Made by a program: the position numbers and the translations under genes
DNA from: Methanobrevibacter wolinii SH
GTDB taxonomy: Archaea; Methanobacteriota; Methanobacteria; Methanobacteriales; Methanobacteriaceae
DNA length: 60,689 nt
NCBI RefSeq assembly: GCF_000621965.1
Contig: NZ_KK211376.1
Location: 1 to 60,689, forward strand
Reading direction: 5' to 3'
In this document: piece by piece, positions 30,301 through 37,504 of the stretch
Layout: each line of letters opens with the position of its first letter
Numbering within the stretch: the stretch's first letter is position 1
The notes under the pieces: generated by a model
What the model saw: only the letters and a program-made list of their open reading frames with translations
Databases searched by the model: none
Told to the model about the DNA's origin: nothing

Positions 30301-32419
30301 AATAAGTTTTAAATTCAGATTCATTAATCAATTGATGGTTAGCCATAAGAACATCCCAATATTTATCTACATAATTATTTAAATAACCTTGAGCCCATGA
30401 ACCTTTGTTACATGCCTCTAAAATCATATCAGTTAAAGTAGTTAAATTAGGGAGATCTTTTTCATCCATACCTAGATTATATCCTTCTTGAGCTAATAAA
30501 TGAAGCATGATATAAGTACTATTAAATATATCTAAATAAGATGCTCCAATATCACTTTTTCCAGGAGGATAGTTATATAAGATAATTGAAATTTTCTTAT
30601 TAGAATTATTCAATTCTTTAAGATTAGCCCAACCAATAGTAAGGTTTACTAATTTTTTAACACCAGAATCAATTATACATTCTTGACCAGTAGTTGCATT
30701 AATATATGAAACTAATACTGTACCAAATACACCTTCAAATGAAGGAATAGTTACAGAATATGTCCATTCACTTTGAGGACCTTGATCACTTGTATAACTT
30801 TTTTCACTAACTTTATCTAAAACTTTAATAACTTCAACATTTAATTCTTTTAATTCTTCAATTGCTTTTGTAGAGTTATTATAATTTAATGACCAAGAGT
30901 ATAAAGAATTAACAGCAGAAATATGACGTTTACTATTATTTTGGAATGATAATAATAAAGAACTCATAGCAGGAGTAGTTGTAATTTGATACAAATTAAA
31001 TGCTGCTCTTCCTTGAGATTCATATGCTTTAATTAAATTATCCATTAAATCTCCGCCAGGATAATAACTTACAATTGCAATAAATGGAGAACTTGTATTA
31101 ACTTTACTTAAATAAGATTTTTTATCAGTAAGCTCATCTCCACCATAGATATTAGTAGAATTTATTTGATAAGAATTATACCAATTCTCAAAATCTTTAA
31201 AAATGGAAGACATAGAATTAGAACCTTGCCATTTTACATATTCAATAATCATCCAATTTAAACTACCTTTACCATCTTTATCATAACCAGGATCTTTTAA
31301 AATCCAATCATTGATTTGAGTTTGATTTGGACGAAGTTCGAAACAACCATAAGCAGGATGATAAATACCCCAAGTTGAATCCATTACTGGAGTTCTAGTT
31401 GAATCACGAACTGGATTTACTGAACTTTCACCAAGTAAATATAAAATATATGCATATAAATTCTCCATATTTGTACTGATAACTTTTGAATTTTTATAAT
31501 CATTAGGTTGATAATAAGATCCAATATAAGTATTTTCTATTGTATTAATTGTATTATTACCATTTTTAGTACCTACATAATTAAATCCAAGATTAGCACT
31601 ATCAGATTGACCAAATATATAAGAAATCATATGATTTTTATTTGCTGGTGATTCTATAATTAAATTCTTAACATTATCTGTGTAAAATGAAGAAGTAAAC
31701 ATATCCATTTGTATATAATTAGCATAAGCAATTAACCACAAATTAGGATTATTATTGAAATTAACACTATCAATATAAAATACACGCTTACTTAATGTTG
31801 ATAAATAATCCATTTTATTTTTATTACCTTGATAATATGTAATAAAGCATAAATCTGGTTTAAATAAACATTTAATTTTATTATTCAATAAATGTCGTCT
31901 ATCATAATTAAAAACAATAGTTTCATCTACATAAGTAGAATAAGAACATACAATTTTATAATTACCATAACCAGAAGTTAAACTTCCTATCAAAAGATAA
32001 CCTTTATCATTTGAAACACCAGAATATATCAAGGTATTTGAAGGATCATAAATCTTAATTTTAGCTCCAGACACAGGTACTCCATTCATAGTATAATTTT
32101 TTGAAGATTTATTATATGCTTCAGAAGTTGAAATGTTTAAAACAGGATTTTTAACATCTTGAACTACATTTGTTTTTGTACTAAACTGCTTTAGAGCATT
32201 ATTTGAAGTTTTATTATTTGTATTATTAGAAATATTTTTATTATCCACCAATTCTGAATTAGTAACAGAAATAGAATTAGTATGAGATATAGAACTATTA
32301 GTTGATGTATTAACAGATAGCTCACTAGCAGAAATACTTGAAACAAATATTAACATAATCATAATAATTAAAGAAAGTAATATTAACTTTCTTGTCTTCT
32401 GAATTTTTTTTACCTCCAT
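27374..32419 (-). CDS. Membrane-anchored extracytoplasmic CobN/Mg-chelatase H-like protein
   Basis: 1681 residues. Order: a hydrophobic signal segment (about 10-32), a Ser/Asn-rich linker, a small Ig-like or carboxypeptidase-regulatory domain (about 95-165), a long CobN/BchH-type region with the family landmark HGTEEFLPGK near residue 803 and ITHMTPASV, a Ser/Gly-rich linker (about 1550-1640), one membrane helix near 1643-1663 and a charged tail (KRNKDDEDNDDE). The chelatase-like part should therefore face outward. CobN inserts cobalt with CobST in aerobic cobalamin synthesis; no partner AAA subunits are here, so metal chelation, corrinoid binding or adhesion are all open. GGAGGT lies inside codons 2-3, which hints at a start at ATT (32404) instead of this ATG. 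Confidence 0.82.
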   Translation of the reverse strand: MEVKKIQKTRKLILLSLIIMIMLIFVSSISASELSVNTSTNSSISHTNSISVTNSELVDNKNISNNTNNKTSNNALKQFSTKTNVVQDVKNPVLNISTSEAYNKSSKNYTMNGVPVSGAKIKIYDPSNTLIYSGVSNDKGYLLIGSLTSGYGNYKIVCSYSTYVDETIVFNYDRRHLLNNKIKCLFKPDLCFITYYQGNKNKMDYLSTLSKRVFYIDSVNFNNNPNLWLIAYANYIQMDMFTSSFYTDNVKNLIIESPANKNHMISYIFGQSDSANLGFNYVGTKNGNNTINTIENTYIGSYYQPNDYKNSKVISTNMENLYAYILYLLGESSVNPVRDSTRTPVMDSTWGIYHPAYGCFELRPNQTQINDWILKDPGYDKDGKGSLNWMIIEYVKWQGSNSMSSIFKDFENWYNSYQINSTNIYGGDELTDKKSYLSKVNTSSPFIAIVSYYPGGDLMDNLIKAYESQGRAAFNLYQITTTPAMSSLLLSFQNNSKRHISAVNSLYSWSLNYNNSTKAIEELKELNVEVIKVLDKVSEKSYTSDQGPQSEWTYSVTIPSFEGVFGTVLVSYINATTGQECIIDSGVKKLVNLTIGWANLKELNNSNKKISIILYNYPPGKSDIGASYLDIFNSTYIMLHLLAQEGYNLGMDEKDLPNLTTLTDMILEACNKGSWAQGYLNNYVDKYWDVLMANHQLINESEFKTYLDSLNPKLKQQLIEHWNDTIGNIMVYNGTKHKGRFIVIPGIMFGNVFVTFQPSRGWEVSKIEDYHSSVLPPHQQYVSFYKWLSQTFHANALIYMGTHGTEEFLPGKSIGLTENDWSFEFVDTPSIYPYIVSDPGEGIVAVDRMDALVITHMTPASVMSDLYGNLSKINDLIRSYNKAINVGDTASAEEYKKSILILANSDSLKLTLPSENQTFDDWLEQLDSKLDDLQSDTITYGVHSLGKVLTGYELIQEIITITSSQTDIYTEILHKLYPNLSKLDFYKDIYKNKEYKAQINETKTWLNDFLTYLVNGVEFDKVISLFNVTKESNLYNDLVYANKTMNGIRDNREWNAIFTALSGGYVEPGLSGDPAYYDVLPTGRSMYTGDTTKMPTKQSFEAAKNLVDKMIVKYYESHNNTFPKLTAIVMWGTELLRTDALAIGEFLWFLGVEPVWSRSGTVVGVNLINLKNLTVTLSNGKIINRPRIDVFTSMVTSNVHWISLLINALSLVNNTNESFSQNYIKAHYNETGSLDRLFGLRGDVLEGTGMSDYLPATSRWYDTNTDVSSQMTDIYLDRVSHSWTLDENGNIVVSKKRSNYEYLLKNVDLITQNVDSTWRLLDSDDYFDWLGGLVGASKRLGGHATTYVPDTRNKNNMAVRTLSEELDLELRTTIANPKYTGALTGSTSGWLQIAAKVQDLYMFGAVTSGKLGTGQYRNGGTGSFASGSVVSSDSFTVAANAINSLYSSVNSAAQSYSWQSMAAWMIYASQTGLWNPSSTSEKKLLQNLVNKYVDSVVKYQNFACCHHTDPWSFNRDVTQMYSGSSSTLAKFNALFKAMSDTQNDIYSEQSSQGATNAASSQVYSGSSSVSNSGSNSGSSSGSGASSVGDSGTSGSSDGGSKSSDNDGKQGSNSDNGQSGSDAGSSSSSNKAYELNKQSSSSGAQASLPIYVLVIIVVILFIFGFGFFKRNKDDEDNDDEIY

Positions 32420-32762
32420 CTAATTGAATAATCAAAAACTATTTAAAATAATTAAAATATTTTTGATTATAGTTTATTTTATCTTAAAAATAGTATATAT
32501 AATTTATTAAAAATAAAAATAAATTTATATAAATTAGATTAAAAAGAGAAAAAATAAAAATAAAAGAAATAAAATACAAGAAAAATTAAAATAAAATAAA
32601 TTATAATAAAATAAAGAACTATAAATCTAGAAAAAGTAAATATAAAAAAGATTTTAATAAAAACAACAAATAAAACAAAAAACTAGAAAAAACTAGAAAA
32701 AAAACAATAAATAACACAAAAAACTAGAAAAAACAAAAAACATATAAAAAAAAGATTAAAAA
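32420..32762. other. AT-rich gap upstream of the CobN-like gene
   Basis: About 340 bp between the CobN-like start and the 3' end of the S8e transcript. AAAAAACTAGAAAAAAC-type low-complexity runs occur near 32680-32740. No strong promoter signature was found 25-30 bp before the annotated ATG. Confidence 0.35.
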
Positions 32763-32780
32763 GAGTTTATAATAAAACTC
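32755..32780 (-). terminator. Stem-loop and U-run overlapping the S8e stop codon
   Basis: On the minus strand GAGTTT-TATTAT-AAACTC with the TAA stop at the loop edge, followed by TTTTT and, a few bases on, another T-run. This fits a compact terminator. Confidence 0.55.
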
Positions 32781-33144
32781 CTGAAATAACTCCAGATTGA
32801 CCTGGTCTAGATGTAACTTTAGCTTTACCTTTTGCAGTTTCTACAATAGCACCTTTAGTAATAATATTCCTTCTTACGTAGTTAGGGTTTGCTTTATTTT
32901 CACTTACATCTAAAATATCTAAAACTTCAGCTTTGTGGGTTTTAGGATCAACAACATTGATTTTATTTCCACCATCTAATCGAAGTTTTTCATTTCCACC
33001 ACGAGTTCTGATTTTTCTTAATCTTTTTGAATCTAATTTAGTTTCTGCAGAAGATCTTCCTAATTCTGCTTTTCTTTTTCCACGATTTGCTCTTAATCTT
33101 CCACCAGAAGGACTTCTAATTGATTTACCTTGACTAATTGCCAT
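32767..33144 (-). CDS. rps8e: 30S ribosomal protein S8e
   Basis: 125 residues, the archaeal length. MAISQGKSIRSPSGGRLR, KRKAELGR, and VRTRGG-like IRTRGGNEKLRLD are typical. It is a small-subunit protein of archaea and eukaryotes. AGGTGA precedes the ATG. On the same strand, 274 bp upstream, lies polB2; the S8e-PolB2 pairing is known from Methanothermobacter, from family knowledge. The transcript probably starts from its own TATA box near 33338-33346, which gives a leader of about 170 nt that contains a hairpin. Confidence 0.96.
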   Translation of the reverse strand: MAISQGKSIRSPSGGRLRANRGKRKAELGRSSAETKLDSKRLRKIRTRGGNEKLRLDGGNKINVVDPKTHKAEVLDILDVSENKANPNYVRRNIITKGAIVETAKGKAKVTSRPGQSGVISGVLL

Positions 33145-33225
33145 TATTTCACCTAATAAAATTTAATTTGTTAAAGACTTTATAAATAAATAATTTTAAA
33201 TCGCAAACTTAAAATAACTCTCAAA

Positions 33226-33255
33226 TAAACAAGTAAGCAAGAAAATACCTGTTTA
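33226..33255 (-). ncRNA. Possible leader hairpin of the S8e mRNA
   Basis: On the minus strand UAAACAGGU (33255-33247) can pair with ACUUGUUUA (33234-33226) across a 12-nt loop. The only non-Watson-Crick pair is G-U on this strand and would be A-C on the other. It sits in the predicted leader of rps8e, where ribosomal proteins often autoregulate. Speculative. Confidence 0.35.
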
Positions 33256-33418
33256 CATTCTTTTTTAAAAATAAGAACAATAGAGCAAAAAGAGTCATTT
33301 AAGAATAATGATAATAAAATATTTTGTTTTTATAATATATAAACCTTGTTAAAAATAGTATTTCATAAGAAATATTTTTAAATTAAAAAAATATTTAAGA
33401 ATAAATAGGTAAAAATTT

Positions 33419-34129
33419 CTAAAAAAATGCATCAAGAGTTTGTTGTTTCTCTTTACTATCTAAATGTTCCAATTCTTTTTCAGTATAACCAAATGAACTC
33501 ATAATACGTTGTACTGCAGGAATTACTTGATGAGTAATATAATAATTTATATCAAATTCAGTACTATCATCAACATATGCATAAGGTATTGCTCTTGAAC
33601 TTATTGAACCTTTCCCTTTAATAATAACATATCTTAAAATGTCTCCACTATTTACTTTAATACCATGTTCTTCCATCCTATAAGCAGCAGCTACATGAGG
33701 AGCCATTTGTTTATATTTATCAAGACTTTTAGTAATTTGTGTATGAATTACAAGATCATCTTTAGTAACTTTCCTTGACCTAAGTTTTTTTAAAGTATTT
33801 TTAATAACTTCAACAGCTTTATCAACATTACCTTCATTAAGAATAGCCATTAAAACATCTTCTTGTGTTTTTTTAGCTATTGGTGCCCAATCTCTCCTAA
33901 CAAGTTCTAAACCTTTAGCTATAATATTTCCTTCTTCAATTACAGCATATCTTTTTTTAGTTACAAAAAAACCTCTCCTATAAAATCCTTCATATTCAAG
34001 TTCCATGATTTCAGGTAAATTAGCATTAAAATCACTTAAAAATACTTGTGCTTGAGCTTTAATAGTATCTTCAAGTTCCATTTGTTCAGGACTTTCTTTA
34101 GGTCTTTCTTCATTTCTTTCTCTTAACAA
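33419..34129 (-). CDS. polB2: DNA polymerase B small subunit PolB2 (split C-terminal part)
   Basis: 236 residues matching only the C-terminal part of a family B DNA polymerase: the palm segment GFFVTKKRYAV with the KKRY motif, then LVRRDWAPIAKKTQ and the thumb with YVIIKGKGSISSRA. In Methanobacteriales the replicative PolB is encoded in two pieces, and this is the short C-terminal subunit; the catalytic YGDTDS motif must lie in PolB1, outside the window. Start is TTG at 34129 with AAGGTG six bases upstream. Not a decayed gene: the length fits the known Methanothermobacter subunit (about 223 residues). Confidence 0.92.
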   Translation of the reverse strand: MLRERNEERPKESPEQMELEDTIKAQAQVFLSDFNANLPEIMELEYEGFYRRGFFVTKKRYAVIEEGNIIAKGLELVRRDWAPIAKKTQEDVLMAILNEGNVDKAVEVIKNTLKKLRSRKVTKDDLVIHTQITKSLDKYKQMAPHVAAAYRMEEHGIKVNSGDILRYVIIKGKGSISSRAIPYAYVDDSTEFDINYYITHQVIPAVQRIMSSFGYTEKELEHLDSKEKQQTLDAFF

Positions 34130-34576
34130 TTAAAGCACCTTGTAAAAGTATTAATTTATACTAATTAATATTATATTTAATATTATATATTAAAAAACCT
34201 TTTTAATTAATAAATGATATCTTAACTAAAATTAAATCTTATCTATATTTAGATTACTTGTAAGAAAGAGCCTTGTGTTGAGACTATTAAACTAATAAAT
34301 CTTATCTATATTTTAATAAATTTTATAAATTTTAATTAAACATAATCTTAAGATAAATACAGACTTTAAAATCCATTAAAAATATAAACTATTCTAAATT
34401 TAAAATAATAGAATTTTAAAAATTAAAATTTCAATATACTTTCAAGAGAAACAAAATATAATATAAAAAAGTAATTTAATAAAAATAAATATAAATTATA
34501 AATAAATAGATTTTAATATATAATACTTAAAATTTATATGAAAGTTCAATAATTAAAAAATAATAGGCGTATAAAA
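34130..34576. other. Gap between divergent polB2 and HAD genes, with an 18-bp direct repeat
   Basis: TAAATCTTATCTATATTT occurs at 34233 and 34296, flanking a locally GC-richer stretch that contains AGAGCCTTGTGTTGAGAC. The region holds both divergent promoters. The repeat pair may be regulatory or a relic; no fold or frame could be assigned. Confidence 0.45.
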
Positions 34577-35272
34577 ATGGATGAAAATTGTACAGATAAA
34601 GCAGTATTTTTTGATATAGATGATACATTACTTGATACTTCATCTTTTGCAGAAACTGCAAGGCGTGCAGCAATAAATAATATTGTAGAAAATGGTCTTC
34701 CTATTGAAGAAGATGAAGCATACGATATATTTAAAGAAATCATAGCAGAGAAAGGTTCAAACTATGATAAACATTTTAATGTACTTACAAAAAGAGTAAT
34801 TGGTGCAGAAGATCCATATTTAATAGCACTTGGTATGACTACATATCATAATGTTAAATTTTCACTTTTACAACCATTCCCAAGAACAATTGCAATATTA
34901 ATTTATCTTAAAACAAAAGGTTATAAATTAGGAGCAATTACAAATGGACTTACAATTAAACAATGGGAAAAACTTATTAGATTAAATTTACACCCATTTT
35001 TTGATATTGTTTTAACTTCAGAAGAGGTAGGTTATGAAAAACCACATCCTGAAATTTTTAAAGAGGCATTAAGACGTATGCATTGTAGTGCTGATAAAAG
35101 TGTAATGGTTGGAAATAAATATGAAACAGATATTGTAGGAGCATTAAATGCAGGAATGGTCGGGATTTTAGTAAATTCTGAATTAACTTTTGAACAAGAA
35201 CAAGAAATTGAAGATAAAAATCTCAATGTAACTGTTTTAAATAATATATCAGATGTGGATACGGTATTATAA
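34577..35272 (+). CDS. HAD superfamily hydrolase (TIGR02253-like)
   Basis: 231 residues. HAD motifs: FFDIDDTLLD with nucleophile D13 and acid D15, ITNG as motif II, a conserved K in EKPHPEIF, and GNKYETDIVGA as motif IV. An alpha-helical cap lies between motifs I and II. It is probably a phosphatase for small phosphorylated metabolites; the archaeal subfamily has no settled substrate. The stop codon is followed within 10 bp by the exonuclease III gene, whose Shine-Dalgarno overlaps this end, so the two are cotranscribed. Confidence 0.88.
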   Translation: MDENCTDKAVFFDIDDTLLDTSSFAETARRAAINNIVENGLPIEEDEAYDIFKEIIAEKGSNYDKHFNVLTKRVIGAEDPYLIALGMTTYHNVKFSLLQPFPRTIAILIYLKTKGYKLGAITNGLTIKQWEKLIRLNLHPFFDIVLTSEEVGYEKPHPEIFKEALRRMHCSADKSVMVGNKYETDIVGALNAGMVGILVNSELTFEQEQEIEDKNLNVTVLNNISDVDTVL

Positions 35273-35281
35273 GGTGTGAAA

Positions 35282-36055
35282 ATGGATGAAATTGAATTAA
35301 TATCATGGAATGTAAATGGTATAAGAGCAATACATAGAAAAGGATTTATTGACTGGTTAAATTCTTATGATGCAGACATTGTATCAATACAAGAAACAAA
35401 AGCACAAATCGATCAATTACCTAAAAAATTATTAAATATCCCAAATTACACCTCATATTTTAATTCTGCAGAAAGGAAAGGATATAGTGGTGTAGCAAGT
35501 TATACTAAATATAAACCAAATAATGTAATAAATGGAATGGGAATTAAAAAATTTGATATTGAAGGTAGATTACTTAGACTTGATTATGATGATTTTACAT
35601 TATTAAACATATATTATCCAAATGGTGGATCATCTGAAGAAAGATTAAAGTATAAACTTGATTTTTATGATGCATTTCTTGATTATACCAATTCTCTTGT
35701 TGAAGAAGGTTTAAACTTAGTAATATGTGGAGATTTAAATACTGCACATAAAGCAATTGACCTTGCTCGTCCAAAACAGAATGAAGAAACTTCAGGATTT
35801 TTACCTGTTGAAAGAGAATGGGTTAGTAAATTCTTAGATAATGGATATATTGACACATTTAGAGAATTTAATAAAGAACCTGAAAACTATACATGGTGGA
35901 GTTACAGAACACGTGCAAGAGATAGGAATGTTGGATGGAGACTTGATTACTTTTTTGTTAATGATGAATTTAAATCCCATCTTGTAGATTCTTATATTCT
36001 TTCAGATGTAATGGGTTCTGATCATTGTCCTATTGGGCTTAAAATTAAAGTTTAA
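35282..36055 (+). CDS. xth: Exonuclease III family AP endonuclease (Mth212-like)
   Basis: 257 residues. Exonuclease III signatures: [10 protein letters not shown] at the N terminus, E38 in [30 protein letters not shown] and the final SDHCPI. It cuts DNA at abasic sites and has 3'-5' exonuclease activity. The close Methanothermobacter homologue Mth212 also nicks directly at deoxyuridine, and this protein aligns well with what I recall of it, so the same role in uracil repair is possible. The ATG at 35282 is preferred over GTG 35276, which lies in the Shine-Dalgarno AAGGTG. Downstream partner of the HAD gene. Confidence 0.93.
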   Translation: MDEIELISWNVNGIRAIHRKGFIDWLNSYDADIVSIQETKAQIDQLPKKLLNIPNYTSYFNSAERKGYSGVASYTKYKPNNVINGMGIKKFDIEGRLLRLDYDDFTLLNIYYPNGGSSEERLKYKLDFYDAFLDYTNSLVEEGLNLVICGDLNTAHKAIDLARPKQNEETSGFLPVEREWVSKFLDNGYIDTFREFNKEPENYTWWSYRTRARDRNVGWRLDYFFVNDEFKSHLVDSYILSDVMGSDHCPIGLKIKV

Positions 36056-36090
36056 TTAAAAAATTAAACTTTTATCTATTTTTAAACTTT
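36047..36090 (+). terminator. Stem-loop overlapping the exonuclease stop codon
   Basis: AAAGTTTAATT-AAAA-AATTAAACTTT is an 11-bp perfect stem that includes the TAA stop, followed by ATCTATTTTT and later TTTTTT. It is a good candidate for termination of the HAD and exonuclease transcript. Confidence 0.65.
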
Positions 36091-36145
36091 TTTAAAATAT
36101 TTTAATTTTTAAAATAAATTTATTAAATTTAATCTTTAAATTATG

Positions 36146-36250
36146 GCTTTGATAAAATCCTCAAAATTTTTATAAATAAATTTCTTAAAAATTGATTTTT
36201 AAATATTAACTAAGTTTAAATTCTTATAAAAAAAATAAGATTTCAACAAA
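36146..36250 (+). repeat. MITE-like element, copy 5
   Basis: Left end GCTTTGATAAAATCC and right end GATTTCAACAAA are imperfect terminal inverted repeats. The core AAATTTTTATAAATAAATTT and TATTAACTAAGTTTAAAT match copies at 11588 and 16022. This copy best shows the full structure of the family. Confidence 0.78.
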
Positions 36251-36389
36251 AAAATACTATTTTTATAGATAATCTAAAAACAATAGATTTAAAATAATCA
36301 TCAAAAAAGCTAAGCATTCTAAGAATTTAATTAAATATACATAAAAAATAAAACTAGAAAAAACACAATAAAATAAGTAAAACTCAAAA

Positions 36390-36767
36390 ATTTAAAAATG
36401 AGAAGGTTAATTGCATATACATTGACAGATGAAATCTTTAAATAGAAAAGATATATTTTAAATGGCAGAATAATATATTATGTGGATAATTTTCTATTTA
36501 GAAACTTATGCAATTATTATTTCTCTTAAGTAATGAAAACACCATAAATTAAGGATAATGAGAGTAATAAAATTTATGGAATTTATTTACTGTTCTTATG
36601 GTTAAATTTAATATAACTTTTTAAAACATTCAAAAATAGATAAAAGCCTATATAATTTATGATTAAATACACATACTTGTATTTATAATAGAGATATAAA
36701 AATATAGACTTCTATCCTAAAACGTTTTAAAAATATACAAAATATAACGTATGTTATAATTGTATAA
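36390..36767 (-). ncRNA. Candidate structured non-coding RNA under a shared operator
   Basis: A leftward transcript is predicted from the TATA box at 36788-36796, with its start near 36767 inside a TATAAC-N4-GTTATA operator. No open frame above about 15 codons exists on that strand before the T-rich end near 36385-36397. The region folds: a palindromic hairpin (AAATACA/TGTATTT, 36665-36684), a 9-bp hairpin (CCATAAATT/AATTTATGG, 36542-36579) and a long nested hairpin (36400-36525) with stems GAGAA/TTCTC, TAATTGCATA/TATGCAATTA, TAAATAGAAAA/TTTTCTATTTA and ATATATT/AATATAT. The fold is nearly strand-symmetric, so strand rests on the promoter. Confidence 0.55.
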
Positions 36768-36778
36768 CTATAGTTATA
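36743..36778. promoter_or_regulatory. Double operator TATAAC-N4-GTTATA (orphan site)
   Basis: Two perfect-arm palindromes at 36743-36758 (spacer GTAT) and 36763-36778 (spacer TATA), centres 20 bp apart. The second overlaps the predicted start point of the minus-strand promoter whose TATA box is at 36788-36796. The layout matches that before nifS and metY. Confidence 0.7.
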
Positions 36779-36787
36779 TTTTCATAG

Positions 36788-36797
36788 TATATAAATC
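36788..36797 (-). promoter_or_regulatory. TATA box of the candidate ncRNA
   Basis: Minus-strand GATTTATATA, identical to the boxes before nifS. It lies about 25 bp upstream of the centre of the adjacent palindrome. Confidence 0.6.
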
Positions 36798-36958
36798 TTA
36801 CTATAAATTTAATTAAAAATATTAAAAAAAGAAAAAGAAAAAAATTTAAAAAAAATTAGAAATGAGAATAAAACAGATAAAAATATGAATAAAAATAATA
36901 AAATAAATAAAAATAGCTATAAAATTTTAAAATAAAATATAATAAAGAATAACTTAAT

Positions 36959-37423
36959 TTAATCATGTATTTTACAAGATAAATTACTTAAAGTTATTTT
37001 ATAAACATTAGTAATTTTCATACACTTAGCATTAGAATCAATTTTTTCATCAAATTCACAATGATTTAATAATAAATTTAATGCTTTTACTTTTTCATTA
37101 TTATCATAAATAGCTTCAATCTTACCTTCAGCCATGAGAGCATTATAACTACAAGTAAATTTATGACCTATATTATAATATTTAATAAAATTATCAAATT
37201 CAACAGTAACATGATCATTTTCAGAAATTAAATCAATTTTACGACCTTCAGAAGCAGAATGAATATATAATATTACTTTATCATCTATTATTTCATAACC
37301 AAAACTTAATGGAACAATATAAGGAAGATTATCTGTATTAAATCCAAGCCTAACTGTAGTGGATGAATCAATAATCTGAATCATAGTCTTAAAATCAGTA
37401 ATTTCATACTTTTCTTTTCTCAT
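36959..37423 (-). CDS. Pyridoxamine 5'-phosphate oxidase-like flavin-binding protein
   Basis: 154 residues, a split-barrel flavoprotein of the pyridoxamine-oxidase-like/NimA group. RLGFNTDNLPYIVPLSFGYE and IYIHSASEGRKIDLI are the typical strand and FMN-binding segments, with VTVEFDN following. Members bind FMN, F420 or haem and reduce small molecules; the function here is unknown. GTGAT precedes the ATG. It lies 430 bp before pheS on the map but downstream of it on the same strand (81 bp gap), so read-through from pheS is possible. Confidence 0.82.
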   Translation of the reverse strand: MRKEKYEITDFKTMIQIIDSSTTVRLGFNTDNLPYIVPLSFGYEIIDDKVILYIHSASEGRKIDLISENDHVTVEFDNFIKYYNIGHKFTCSYNALMAEGKIEAIYDNNEKVKALNLLLNHCEFDEKIDSNAKCMKITNVYKITLSNLSCKIHD

Positions 37424-37504
37424 ATTATCACAATTAGTAAAAAAATTATTAAAAAGTTAAATAAAAATTATTTAATAAATTAAAATAATTAAAAACTAAT
37501 TAAA

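Noticed and set aside
34130-34576. C/D box RNA near AGAGCCTTGTGTTGAGAC
   Set aside because: No pair of C (RUGAUGA) and D (CUGA) boxes at proper spacing could be found by eye.
35276-35281. GTG as start of exonuclease III, and similar GTG starts for lemA (3773), CitG-like (43133) and EndoIII-like (45822) genes
   Set aside because: In each case the GTG lies within or next to the purine-rich ribosome binding site of a better-placed ATG three codons downstream.
36486-36551. 15-codon frame on the minus strand (starting ATGGTG) as a small protein in the candidate ncRNA
   Set aside because: It has no ribosome binding site and overlaps the hairpin stems.
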